Shown here piece by piece: positions 1-7,601 of a DNA stretch of 12,215 nt; position 1 is the first letter of the stretch; each line of letters opens with the position of its first letter. The position numbers and the translations under genes are program-made. The stretch is from Bizionia sp. GTDB lineage: Bacteria; Bacteroidota; Bacteroidia; Flavobacteriales; Flavobacteriaceae. The DNA is taken from the NCBI GenBank assembly GCA_018067115.1, contig JAGPVI010000150.1, forward strand, positions 1 through 12,215, read 5' to 3'. The notes beneath the pieces are model-generated. The model ran no database searches. It saw only the letters and a list, made by a program, of their open reading frames with translations, and was not told the DNA's origin.

Positions 1-92
1 CTACCGTTTGTAAAGCTAGGTAGTCTTGTAAATATGCGACAATCTTTTGTGAAACCGTATAGAAGTCTGTTTAAAATGCGTTAACCGAAATA

Positions 93-116
93 CCTGTTTT
101 ATAGAAGTAATACAGG
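93..116. terminator. Possible terminator hairpin after the transporter gene
   Basis: An inverted repeat lies directly beyond the transporter stop codon: CCTGT at 93-97 pairs with ACAGG at 112-116, then a T/T mismatch, then TTA (99-101) pairs with TAA (108-110) around a 6-base loop. Position and symmetry suit a terminator. There is no strong U-run on the minus strand after the stem and only a weak T-rich stretch on the plus side, so the call is tentative. Confidence 0.35.
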
Positions 117-117
117 C

Positions 118-912
118 TTATTTACTCAGTTTTAGAATTCTAATTGCACCTTGAATAACCAAAATAAAAACAATAATACCAATAATTAAATCGGGTTTAT
201 TATTGCCTAACCAATGTACCATAACTCCTGCAGTGATTACGCCTAGATTTATAATGACGTCGTTCGAGGTAAAAATTAAACTCGCCTTCATGTGTGCGTC
301 GTCTTTGCTTTTGGACTGCTGTAAAATAATTAAGCAAGCACCATTGGCAATAAGTGCGAGAACAGAAACTATAATCATAGTCGAAAAATCTGGTAGTTGT
401 TCTGTGCCTAAAAAACGCCTTATAACTTCTATAAAACCCATTATAGCAAGCGTAATTTGAAAGTAACCAGCTATTTTAGCAATGCGTTTTTTTTTAATAA
501 TTGACCCACCCACGGCCAATAAACTAATGCCGTATACAAAACTATCGGCAAGCATATCTAAACTATCAGCAACAAGCCCCATAGATTTAGATAGTATACC
601 AGTGGACATTTCTATAATAAAAAAAGCAAAATTAATAACTAGTACATACCATAATAAGGTTTTCTGATTTGTATTTTCTTTAAAATCTGTTTGGTGGGTA
701 ATTTCGGTAGAGCGTCTTTTATCTCCTAAATTTAATGTGCTAATTGCGGTTTCAATCTCTGTTACCTCGCCGTCGTGATATACAGCCAGTTCACGGTTAG
801 GAATATCGAAATCTAATTTCTTAATACATGAAATACCGTCTAATTTTAATCGGATAAGGTTTTCTTCCGACGGGCAGTCCATTTTAATGATACTGAAAAT
901 AGATTTATTCAT
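118..912 (-). CDS. CDF-like cation transporter with N-terminal HMA-like domain
   Basis: This is a 264-residue inner-membrane protein. Residues 1-60 look like a heavy-metal-associated (HMA) ferredoxin-like fold with a single-cysteine motif, MDCPSEE (11-17), rather than the classic CxxC. Residues 86-258 hold about six hydrophobic helices. The second carries DxxxD (Asp119, Asp123), the place of the metal-site acidic/His pair in cation diffusion facilitators; the fifth has TSND (Asp218), with Phe214 where CDF proteins usually have His or Asp. The protein ends just after helix six, so the cytoplasmic C-terminal domain of typical CDF exporters is absent. Family knowledge suggests proton-coupled efflux of a divalent metal; the substrate cannot be read from the sequence. 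The start is supported by an AAAAGGAGA stretch lying almost against the ATG, which is close for a functional Shine-Dalgarno. The gene stands alone, with a promoter-like box upstream. Confidence 0.8.
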   Translation of the reverse strand: MNKSIFSIIKMDCPSEENLIRLKLDGISCIKKLDFDIPNRELAVYHDGEVTEIETAISTLNLGDKRRSTEITHQTDFKENTNQKTLLWYVLVINFAFFIIEMSTGILSKSMGLVADSLDMLADSFVYGISLLAVGGSIIKKKRIAKIAGYFQITLAIMGFIEVIRRFLGTEQLPDFSTMIIVSVLALIANGACLIILQQSKSKDDAHMKASLIFTSNDVIINLGVITAGVMVHWLGNNKPDLIIGIIVFILVIQGAIRILKLSK

Positions 913-946
913 TCTCCTTTTACGTTTTAATTTGTATCGACGAGTC

Positions 947-954
947 CAAAATTA
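947..954 (-). promoter_or_regulatory. Candidate -7 box for the transporter gene
   Basis: The minus strand reads TAATTTTG here, a full match to the Bacteroidota -7 consensus TAnnTTTG, about 35 bases upstream of the transporter ATG. A TTG lies 22 bases further upstream, somewhat further than the usual spacing of about 19, so the -33 half is weak. It would give a short leader of roughly 25-30 bases. Confidence 0.4.
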
Positions 955-1110
955 AGGATAATAATAAGAGGTAACCCAATTGATGTAGAACCATTTTTTA
1001 GAGAGGCTCTTGTGGCACATATTTTTGTCTTTTAGCGCCGGGTTATAATAATACAAATACAATGGATGGTTACTAGGTTTAGAAATAGTAGTTATATGAG
1101 TTGTTTGATG

Positions 1111-1851
1111 TTACCGGTATTCAGGGTTTTCAAAATTCCAGCGTTCACCGTTATCCCATTCTTCGCGAGAGTTACCATAATTAGGATACCCATTATTAGC
1201 CTTAAGCATAGCAGCTAAATGGAGTAGGTTATAGGTCATGAATGTTGTATTTCTATTAGTAAAGTCGCTATTAAAACCAATAGGATTCTTTAATGGTTCA
1301 CCTTTCCATTCTGTATCTCCATAACTTGGGCCAGGCCCAACCTTACCAATCCATCCGCAGTCCGCTTGTGGTGGTATAGTGTAGCCCACGTGTTGTAGCG
1401 AATACAGTATACCCATTGCACAATGTTTTATTCCGTCTTCGTTACCAGTAATAACACAACCCGCTGTTTTACCATAGAAAAGATACTGGCCTTTATCATT
1501 TGTTTTACCGCTCATAGCGTACAATCTTTCTATTAATTTTTGTGCAACAGAAGACTTTTCACCAAGCCATATAGGGGTTCCTATAATAAGTATATCGGCT
1601 TTAAATATCCTCTCGAATAAAGAGGGCCATTCGTCGGTTTCCCAGCCGTGTTTTGTCATATCCGGATAAACACCACTGGCGACATCGTGGTCAATTAAAC
1701 GTATCTCATCAATATTTACATTTTCTTTAGCCATAATTGCTTTAGAAACATCTATTAGTGAAGCTGTATGACTCGTTTCTGGAGATTTTTTTAATGTGCA
1801 ATTAATGTAAATTACACGTAATGCACTAAAATTGATATTTTTCATATTCAT
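1111..1851 (-). CDS. Flavodoxin-like FMN-dependent oxidoreductase
   Basis: This is a 246-residue soluble protein of the flavodoxin / NADPH-dependent FMN reductase superfamily. The first beta strand (RVIYINCTL, 12-20) runs into a Ser/Thr-rich loop (SPETSHT, 23-29), where these proteins bind the FMN phosphate. ADILIIGTPIWLGEKSS (85-101) is the characteristic strand and loop next to the flavin ring, and TAGCVITGNEDG (129-140) is the third flavin-side strand and loop. The C-terminal third is rich in Gly, Trp and Asn and has no motif I recognise. Family members reduce quinones, nitro compounds or other small acceptors using NAD(P)H; the substrate here is unknown. A second in-frame ATG at codon 3 is an equally possible start. 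It is monocistronic: 198 bases separate it from the transporter gene downstream, and 483 from the response regulator upstream. Confidence 0.82.
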   Translation of the reverse strand: MNMKNINFSALRVIYINCTLKKSPETSHTASLIDVSKAIMAKENVNIDEIRLIDHDVASGVYPDMTKHGWETDEWPSLFERIFKADILIIGTPIWLGEKSSVAQKLIERLYAMSGKTNDKGQYLFYGKTAGCVITGNEDGIKHCAMGILYSLQHVGYTIPPQADCGWIGKVGPGPSYGDTEWKGEPLKNPIGFNSDFTNRNTTFMTYNLLHLAAMLKANNGYPNYGNSREEWDNGERWNFENPEYR

Positions 1852-2198
1852 TATCAGATTATATTATATCACAGTTATTATAACACATAGTGATGGATTG
1901 CGACTCTAATTTAATGAAAATAAAGGGTTTAATATAGTGTAAGTTATTGGTAATTAGGATTTAGGTGTCTTTTAAAGTTAGGAAAGCGGTGTTTCTTTAT
2001 TTAAAAAAGGCTGTATTGCACTCCTTGTAAAATGTTAACTTTATTTAATGCTATCGAGAAGTATAATAAATGACTAATTGATAAGAAGTTCTGCTTATAA
2101 TCTAACTTTTATCTTTTTTAGTTCTTGAATAAATCGAACAATACGACTGTAGTTTTCTTACAAATAATTAAGGATAAAGTTACAATAAGGATCGTATT

Positions 2199-2258
2199 AT
2201 GAGTAGAGGCCGAAATTCTAGAGAGCAAGAACCGTGGCGTGTGGTTGTTACTAAGTAG
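2199..2258 (+). CDS. Possible 19-residue basic peptide (unrecognised small ORF)
   Basis: This plus-strand frame begins with ATG and reads MSRGRNSREQEPWRVVVTK before TAG. AAGGA lies about eight bases upstream (AATAAGGATCGTATTATG), a reasonable ribosome-binding spacing. The peptide is basic and hydrophilic, with one Trp, no signal sequence and no membrane segment. Its codons are clearly richer in G and C than the spacer around it, which is why it stands out. It would be the only plus-strand gene in the window. I recognise no family. It could equally be a chance frame, a gene remnant or part of a small RNA. Confidence 0.2.
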   Translation: MSRGRNSREQEPWRVVVTK

Positions 2259-2295
2259 TGGTAGTAATGCTTTGTATTAAGTGTTGCTTTTAAAA

Positions 2296-2333
2296 CTTTA
2301 GAGAGCGTAACGACAGTAAATAATACGCTAAAG
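2296..2333 (-). terminator. Weak hairpin just after the response regulator gene
   Basis: Just downstream of the response regulator stop, the minus strand has CTTTAGCGT (2325-2333) facing ACGCTCTCTAAAG (2296-2308). They pair except for a four-base bulge, and a short TTTT follows. Its position at the end of the kinase/regulator operon suits termination, but the bulge and the 16-base loop make it weak. Confidence 0.3.
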
Positions 2334-2334
2334 A

Positions 2335-2733
2335 TTAGCTTAAAATGTTTGCAAGTTTAATTTTATTGAGTGGTTTTTCTATGAAATCTAAAATGAGCTG
2401 ATGTTCTTTAGCTAGTTTTATATCGCTATGATTTATAGAGGAGGAGAGGATATAAATAGTATACTGGGCTCTAATAGATTCATCGAAAAGTTTAAACGCT
2501 TCAAGAAATTGCCATCCTGTTAAAGTAGGCATATTAATGTCTAGAAAAAGTATTGTTTTTTCTCCATTGGCATTATGGTTTGCCCCCGATTTAATAAATT
2601 CCAAACCTTCTTCTGGCACAGTAAAATCGTTAACGTGTACAGCTTCAAACGATTTTTTCAATACAGTTTTTGTAAGAAAATTATTTATGGGGTCGTCGTC
2701 AACAATAAGAAAGCGATTGGTTTTTTGCGTCAT
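2335..2733 (-). CDS. Single-domain response regulator (receiver only)
   Basis: This is a 132-residue protein consisting only of a CheY-like receiver domain. The acidic pocket is VDDDP (Asp12-14), the phosphoacceptor is Asp65 in LFLDINMP, the conserved hydroxyl residue is Ser97 in YILSSS, and the conserved lysine is Lys120 in IEKP, so every residue needed for phosphorylation is present. No output domain follows, so it must act through a protein partner or as a phosphate relay. It starts 18 bases after the stop of the large sensor kinase on the same strand, so the two are almost surely co-transcribed and it is the likely target of that kinase. No Shine-Dalgarno is visible; the ATG is preceded by an A-rich run, as is common in Bacteroidota. 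Confidence 0.93.
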   Translation of the reverse strand: MTQKTNRFLIVDDDPINNFLTKTVLKKSFEAVHVNDFTVPEEGLEFIKSGANHNANGEKTILFLDINMPTLTGWQFLEAFKLFDESIRAQYTIYILSSSINHSDIKLAKEHQLILDFIEKPLNKIKLANILS

Positions 2734-2751
2734 ATTTTTTTAAGGTTTATA

Positions 2752-5700
2752 TTAAATTGTAATTGTAAATAGAGCACCTTTGTTTAGCTCACTTGCAACT
2801 TCTATTTTTCCTCCTAATGATTCTACTTGAGTTTTTACCATAAATAGCCCCATACCTTTTCCTTCTACATGAAAATGGAAACGGTTATAAAGCCCAAATA
2901 ATTTATCACCTTTTGTTTTTATATCAATTCCTAGGCCATAATCTCTAAATGTAAGAATTATTTTTCCATTTTCAACCTTACTTTTTATTTCTATTATAGG
3001 TTGTTCGTTGGGTTTGCTGTATTTAATACTATTACTTATAAGGTTATAAAATATACTATAAATATAAACTTTAATCGAATAAATGTCTTCAACTTCTGAA
3101 AAATCTGTTGTAATAACGACCTGATGTTTATCTATAAGATGCCCTATACTTACCTTTATATCCTCTACAAGATTAGAGAATTCAATAACTTCTTTTTTCT
3201 CGTGAACATCGCGATTACTCTGTAGGATTGTATTGATGTCTTTTATAATAACATCTAGTCCTGCTACCGATGCAGACAGCCCTTTTAAGAGTTGTTTTTG
3301 CTCTTTCGGGGTTAATACTTCGTCTTGTAGAATAGTGGTAAACCCTATTATATTTGCCGTTGGTGCTCGTAAATTATGAGAAACGATATAAGAGAATTGC
3401 TCGAGATCGCTATTACGCTGAATGATATCGGAAATCATTTTTAGGCGTTCTAGCTCTGCTTTCTTTTCTGTGGTTAAATCTCTTAAAATACCGTGTATAT
3501 AAATGGGGTTATCTTGAGCATTAAACTCAAATTCCCATTCTGAAGAGGCGTATCCTGTTTCTCCATTTGTTCTAACAAATCTAAAAAGACAAGACCCATT
3601 TTCATAAACAGCTAATGCGGTATCTATTTCAGATAGTGCACGAGTTCTGTCATCGGGATGAATAAATTGCACGAATTTCTCGCGAGAAGGGGGCGTCTCT
3701 TTAGTAATTCCTAGAATGGTATAAAATTCATCAGACCATGTTTGTTCTCTGGTAATGACATCTACTTCATAGCTACCAACCTGTGCAATATGCTGTGCTA
3801 ACTTTAATTTTGCCTCACTGCGTATTACTTTGTCTGCCGCCTCTTTACTTTCTGTAATATCTTGGCAAGTACCCACAGCTCTTATAGGTATGCCATTTTT
3901 ATCTTTTGTGACAGACCAATTTTCTTCGACCCATTTTTCTTCACCTTGCAAGGTTATAATACGATGTTCTAATGAATATGGGCCTTCTTGATGTAAAGAC
4001 TCCTCGAATATCGTATTTAGTTTTTCCTTGTCATCTGGGTGAACAAAATTCACAAAACCATCGTGTGTGGCTTCCATTATATCAGGGTTAGAACCAAATA
4101 TACGATGCGTTTCTCTAGACCAGTTTACTTCCATAGTTTGTAAGTCAGTCTCCCAACTGCCTACTTTGGCTACCGCCTGTGCATTAACCAAACGTGTTCG
4201 CTCGATATCTAATTGGGTAGCGAGTTTGCGATACTTCTGTTCATTGTCTAAAAGCAGTTTATCTGCCTTTAGTTTCTCTGTAATATCCGACACCATCCAT
4301 AAAGAACCTTTGTAAATGTTATCATCATTAAAAATAGGGTTGGAGGATATCTGTGTCCAGATTAATCTTCCGTTTTTCGTCATAAATGAAGCGTTATAGG
4401 TTTCACTTATACCTTGTCTTCTTCTTTCAAAATTATTTTTGGCAGTCTGTATTCCAGCTTTCTCTTTAAAATAGAAGTTCGTTTTACCCATCATTTCTTC
4501 GGCCGAATACCCTATAATTTCGCACATTTTTTGATTAACGAAAGTAGTTTCGCTATTTTCATCTAACATCCAAATACCTTCCTGTGCAGTTTCTACAATC
4601 TGACGGTAGCGGAATTCACTTTCTTTAATTTTAATTTCTGCATTTTTAAGTTTATCGATATCTTGGAAACTACCATGAATTTTTACGCATTTTCCGTTTA
4701 TAAACTCGCCTTCTCCTATAGTACGCACCCATTTAAGATTCCCTTTAAAAGTGATTATCTGTAATTCTTCATCCCATGGTGTGCCGTTTTCTATGCATTC
4801 TTGGACTTTTTTACTTATTGTTTCCTTATGAATGCCTTCGCTAAAATAACTTATTCCCACATCTAGCGTAGGACTAAAACCTTTATCTACTTCACGAATT
4901 TCTTTTGTAATATCCGACCAATAAACGGTTCCTTTTAAGACATCTATTTCCCAGCTCCCTAGTGCAGCCAATCGATTAGATTTCTCTAAAAGATCTTCTA
5001 AGTGTTTTTTTTCTGTAATATCTGAAACCATTCCTAGCGATCCTTTAAAGTTCCCTTGGTCATCAAAAACAGAGTTAATAGAAATATTGGTTCGTACTTT
5101 TTTACCACTTTTAGAAATGAAGCTAAATTCTAGACTTTCTGCCTTTCCTTTTTTTCTTTTCTCTAAGGCTGTTATGGCTTTTTGTTTACCATCGGTGTCC
5201 ATATAATGAAAATGTTCTTTGCCTAATAGTTCCTCTTCAGTATATTCTAGAATTTCGCAAATCTTTTTATTTACAAAAGTCGTCTTATTATTTTCATCGA
5301 TTAACCATATACCTTCCTGTGCAGTTTCTACAATTTGACGGAATTGTTGCTCGCTTTTTTCTATTTTTTTTCGAGAGAGTATTTGTTCTGTGATGTCATT
5401 TATAAAAAAGAATACCCCTTCAATATCACCCTTTCCATTTCTATAGGCTTGATAAACGAAGTCCATATAGAAATCTGTGAGCTCTCCGTTATCTTCGGTA
5501 TCGACTTTAACTAATATCTCTTTTCCTGAATATGATTCTCCCGTTTGGTAAACATAATCTAACATGTTAACAACCCCTTGATCAACGATCTCTGGAAGTA
5601 CTTCTGATATTGTTTTTCCTATAATATCATTTTTACCAATAGATTGCAAATAGAAAGGGTTGGCCATTTCAAAAATATGGTTCTCACCTTTAAGCATCCC

Positions 5701-7296
5701 AATAGCTGATGGTGCTTTAAGAAACATATCATAAAACTGGTCTCTTTCATTTTCTATGGCTTTCTCAAGTCTTTTTTTCTCTGTTACGTCCTTTGCAATG
5801 CAAAATACTAATTGGAGTTTTTCGTCCCATTTAACAGACCACAGCAAGGGTACTTCTTTTCCTGTTTTATGAATATATCTGTTCTCGAACGATGGTACTG
5901 AAATACCGTTAGATAAATTCTGGGCCGCTTGAGTGGTGATTTCAATATCGTCGTGATGCACAAGATTGATAAAGTTAGTACCAATGAGCTCTTCTGGTTC
6001 GTAGCCCCATGCGAGTAATGATGCCGCACTAATGCTTACAAAATTACCATTTCTGTTAATAGTACAAATAACGTCGAGCGATGAATCGAGAATTTTATTC
6101 AGCTCAGAAAGTGTGTTTTGTAACGCAACAGAAGTCTTACTAAGATTGCTTTCTGCAATTTTAACATCTGTAATATTTTGTCGTGAGATCACTACTTTAG
6201 TAGGGTCGTTTCCAAATCTTTTAACTCTTAAAATAAACCACTGCTGTTTTGTTAGAGCGTGCGAAGGAAATTCCATTTCAAAAAAGCTCTTTTCAGCTTT
6301 AAAAACCGATTGAATTCCATCTAGAAATTTCGCTGTATAATGGTCTCCATTTGCTATAGATTCTTTAGAAAGAGTAAAGTAATTACTGCCTATGTTAGCC
6401 ATAGATAGCATTGAGCCTCCATTTTCTTTAGCAAAATCTTCCCAAGCTTTATTTACAGATATAATTCTTCCTTTTTGATTAATAACAGCTATTTGAGCAT
6501 CAAGAGAAGAAAGGATCCCATTGTTGAATGTTGCGCTATCTAGTAAACGCTTTTCGGTTCTTTTTCTTTCGCTAATGTCCCGAACTATCATAGAGGTTCT
6601 TTGCTCGCCATTTGTATTACTATAAACTACAGATGTTATCTCACCTTCAAATTCAATTCCATTTCGTCTTATAAGTGTGATTTCGGCTTTTACTTTACCA
6701 GTACGTTCGCGCTCTTTAAGGGCCGCAGTAAACCGCGGGTCTGTATTGTCAACTAATCCAAAAATGCCAGCTTCGCAAATCTCTTCTTCTGTCATTTCAA
6801 AAATAGTGCAGGCCGCAGGGTTAGCGTCTAAGATATCTCCATTAATAGCTGTAAGAAGGATACCATCTATACTGTTTTTAAATAGTGAATGGTATTTCTC
6901 CTTGCCATCGTTTTTTACTTTATTCGATTTGTCCAACACGTCAAGAACTGTTTGAGCCAAGCGATGAAGTTGGTCCTTAAAAATAAAATCATATGCGCCA
7001 GCCTTCATAATTTTAATTACATCTGTGTTAGACGCGGTAGATGTAACTATTATAACAGGAGTTTTTAGCCCATATTCATGCAGTGTGCTAGTAGCATTTA
7101 TAGCAGTAAAGGATGGAATATTATGGTTAGCAATTACTACGTCGGGACAGAATGATTTAAGTGCCTTTTTAAAGTCTGTTTTATTAGATACCACTACCTT
7201 CTCAAATAAAAGATTTCCCTTATTCAGTTCTAAACCCACTAAATCAGTGAGATTAGGTGAGTCTTCGAGATGAAGTATTTTTATATAGGTATTCAA
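2752..7296 (-). CDS. Multi-PAS sensor histidine kinase with N-terminal pseudo-receiver
   Basis: This 1514-residue kinase has no obvious membrane segment and is probably cytoplasmic. Residues 5-120 form a receiver fold (Glu11-Asp12, Thr85, Lys107), but the phosphoacceptor position is Asn57 (VIANHNIP). Nine PAS modules follow at about 134-250, 255-382, 397-508, 520-645, 648-765, 771-885, 893-1008, 1040-1152 and 1169-1280; most end in a D-I/V/L-T/S-E-K/R type exit motif. Modules 6, 8 and 9 are of the PAS_3 kind (GSWE or GSYE, then a WSxE/WSD-like motif). The dimerisation and phosphoacceptor helix has SHNLRAP with His1307. The ATPase domain shows Asn1418 and Asn1422 (N box), DYGLG (1452-1456) and GKGMGL (1479-1484), so it looks catalytically complete. 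It is followed by the single-domain response regulator, its likely substrate. The PAS ligands cannot be told from sequence. It is larger than most histidine kinases. Confidence 0.93.
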   Translation of the reverse strand: MNTYIKILHLEDSPNLTDLVGLELNKGNLLFEKVVVSNKTDFKKALKSFCPDVVIANHNIPSFTAINATSTLHEYGLKTPVIIVTSTASNTDVIKIMKAGAYDFIFKDQLHRLAQTVLDVLDKSNKVKNDGKEKYHSLFKNSIDGILLTAINGDILDANPAACTIFEMTEEEICEAGIFGLVDNTDPRFTAALKERERTGKVKAEITLIRRNGIEFEGEITSVVYSNTNGEQRTSMIVRDISERKRTEKRLLDSATFNNGILSSLDAQIAVINQKGRIISVNKAWEDFAKENGGSMLSMANIGSNYFTLSKESIANGDHYTAKFLDGIQSVFKAEKSFFEMEFPSHALTKQQWFILRVKRFGNDPTKVVISRQNITDVKIAESNLSKTSVALQNTLSELNKILDSSLDVICTINRNGNFVSISAASLLAWGYEPEELIGTNFINLVHHDDIEITTQAAQNLSNGISVPSFENRYIHKTGKEVPLLWSVKWDEKLQLVFCIAKDVTEKKRLEKAIENERDQFYDMFLKAPSAIGMLKGENHIFEMANPFYLQSIGKNDIIGKTISEVLPEIVDQGVVNMLDYVYQTGESYSGKEILVKVDTEDNGELTDFYMDFVYQAYRNGKGDIEGVFFFINDITEQILSRKKIEKSEQQFRQIVETAQEGIWLIDENNKTTFVNKKICEILEYTEEELLGKEHFHYMDTDGKQKAITALEKRKKGKAESLEFSFISKSGKKVRTNISINSVFDDQGNFKGSLGMVSDITEKKHLEDLLEKSNRLAALGSWEIDVLKGTVYWSDITKEIREVDKGFSPTLDVGISYFSEGIHKETISKKVQECIENGTPWDEELQIITFKGNLKWVRTIGEGEFINGKCVKIHGSFQDIDKLKNAEIKIKESEFRYRQIVETAQEGIWMLDENSETTFVNQKMCEIIGYSAEEMMGKTNFYFKEKAGIQTAKNNFERRRQGISETYNASFMTKNGRLIWTQISSNPIFNDDNIYKGSLWMVSDITEKLKADKLLLDNEQKYRKLATQLDIERTRLVNAQAVAKVGSWETDLQTMEVNWSRETHRIFGSNPDIMEATHDGFVNFVHPDDKEKLNTIFEESLHQEGPYSLEHRIITLQGEEKWVEENWSVTKDKNGIPIRAVGTCQDITESKEAADKVIRSEAKLKLAQHIAQVGSYEVDVITREQTWSDEFYTILGITKETPPSREKFVQFIHPDDRTRALSEIDTALAVYENGSCLFRFVRTNGETGYASSEWEFEFNAQDNPIYIHGILRDLTTEKKAELERLKMISDIIQRNSDLEQFSYIVSHNLRAPTANIIGFTTILQDEVLTPKEQKQLLKGLSASVAGLDVIIKDINTILQSNRDVHEKKEVIEFSNLVEDIKVSIGHLIDKHQVVITTDFSEVEDIYSIKVYIYSIFYNLISNSIKYSKPNEQPIIEIKSKVENGKIILTFRDYGLGIDIKTKGDKLFGLYNRFHFHVEGKGMGLFMVKTQVESLGGKIEVASELNKGALFTITI

Positions 7297-7601
7297 TTAT
7301 TAACTTTTTAAATTAACTCTTCCAGTTTTTTGACTAAAAAAAATTAGCCACCGAATAACTAATTACGCGGTGGGACTGTTCTACTTTATTGGTGAAGATT
7401 TCGATAAGCTGTGTTTACTTTCTAAAATGGAGATAAAGTTAGTAATTTTAATTAACATTTAAGATATTTTTAAGAATTGTAATAAAAAAATATAAAGATG
7501 ATAGAAATGTTGCCAATACCGCGTAGAGCTTGTAATAAAGCTAAATAAAATTAAGAGTATTTATGGAGATGTATATGGTCTATTAATGTTGCTTCACGCT
7601 T
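7297..7601. other. Spacer between the broken peptidase gene and the kinase gene
   Basis: This is 305 bases of AT-rich non-coding sequence. It holds one strong hairpin with a T-run (listed separately) close to the kinase start. I could not find a TAnnTTTG promoter box for the kinase gene in it, nor any coding remnant. Confidence 0.6.
7336..7373 (-). terminator. Rho-independent-type terminator ahead of the kinase gene
   Basis: On the minus strand CCACCG (7368-7373) pairs perfectly with CGGTGG (7348-7353) around a 14-base loop. The bases CTAA follow and then eight T residues (7336-7343). A GC-rich stem followed by a U-run is the classic intrinsic terminator. It lies about 230 bases past the end of the peptidase gene and only 40 bases before the kinase ATG. 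It may end peptidase transcription, or act as a leader element if the kinase promoter is upstream of it. Confidence 0.5.

Larger units (their letters stand above)
1852..2334. other. Intergenic spacer of 483 bases
   Basis: This is AT-rich non-coding sequence between the response regulator end and the flavodoxin-like gene start. It contains a weak hairpin near 2296-2333 and a short, locally GC-richer plus-strand frame at 2199-2258 (listed separately). The flavodoxin-like gene's promoter should lie at about 1852-1920, but no clean TAnnTTTG box is visible there. I see no tRNA and no remnant of a known gene. Confidence 0.6.

Noticed and set aside
1..84. Open frames at the left edge: plus-strand frame 1 (27 codons to TAA at 82-84) and a minus-strand frame giving a helix-like peptide of similar length.
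   Set aside because: Both are short, neither has a start inside the window, and both occupy the same bases. I cannot tell whether either is the end of a real neighbouring gene.
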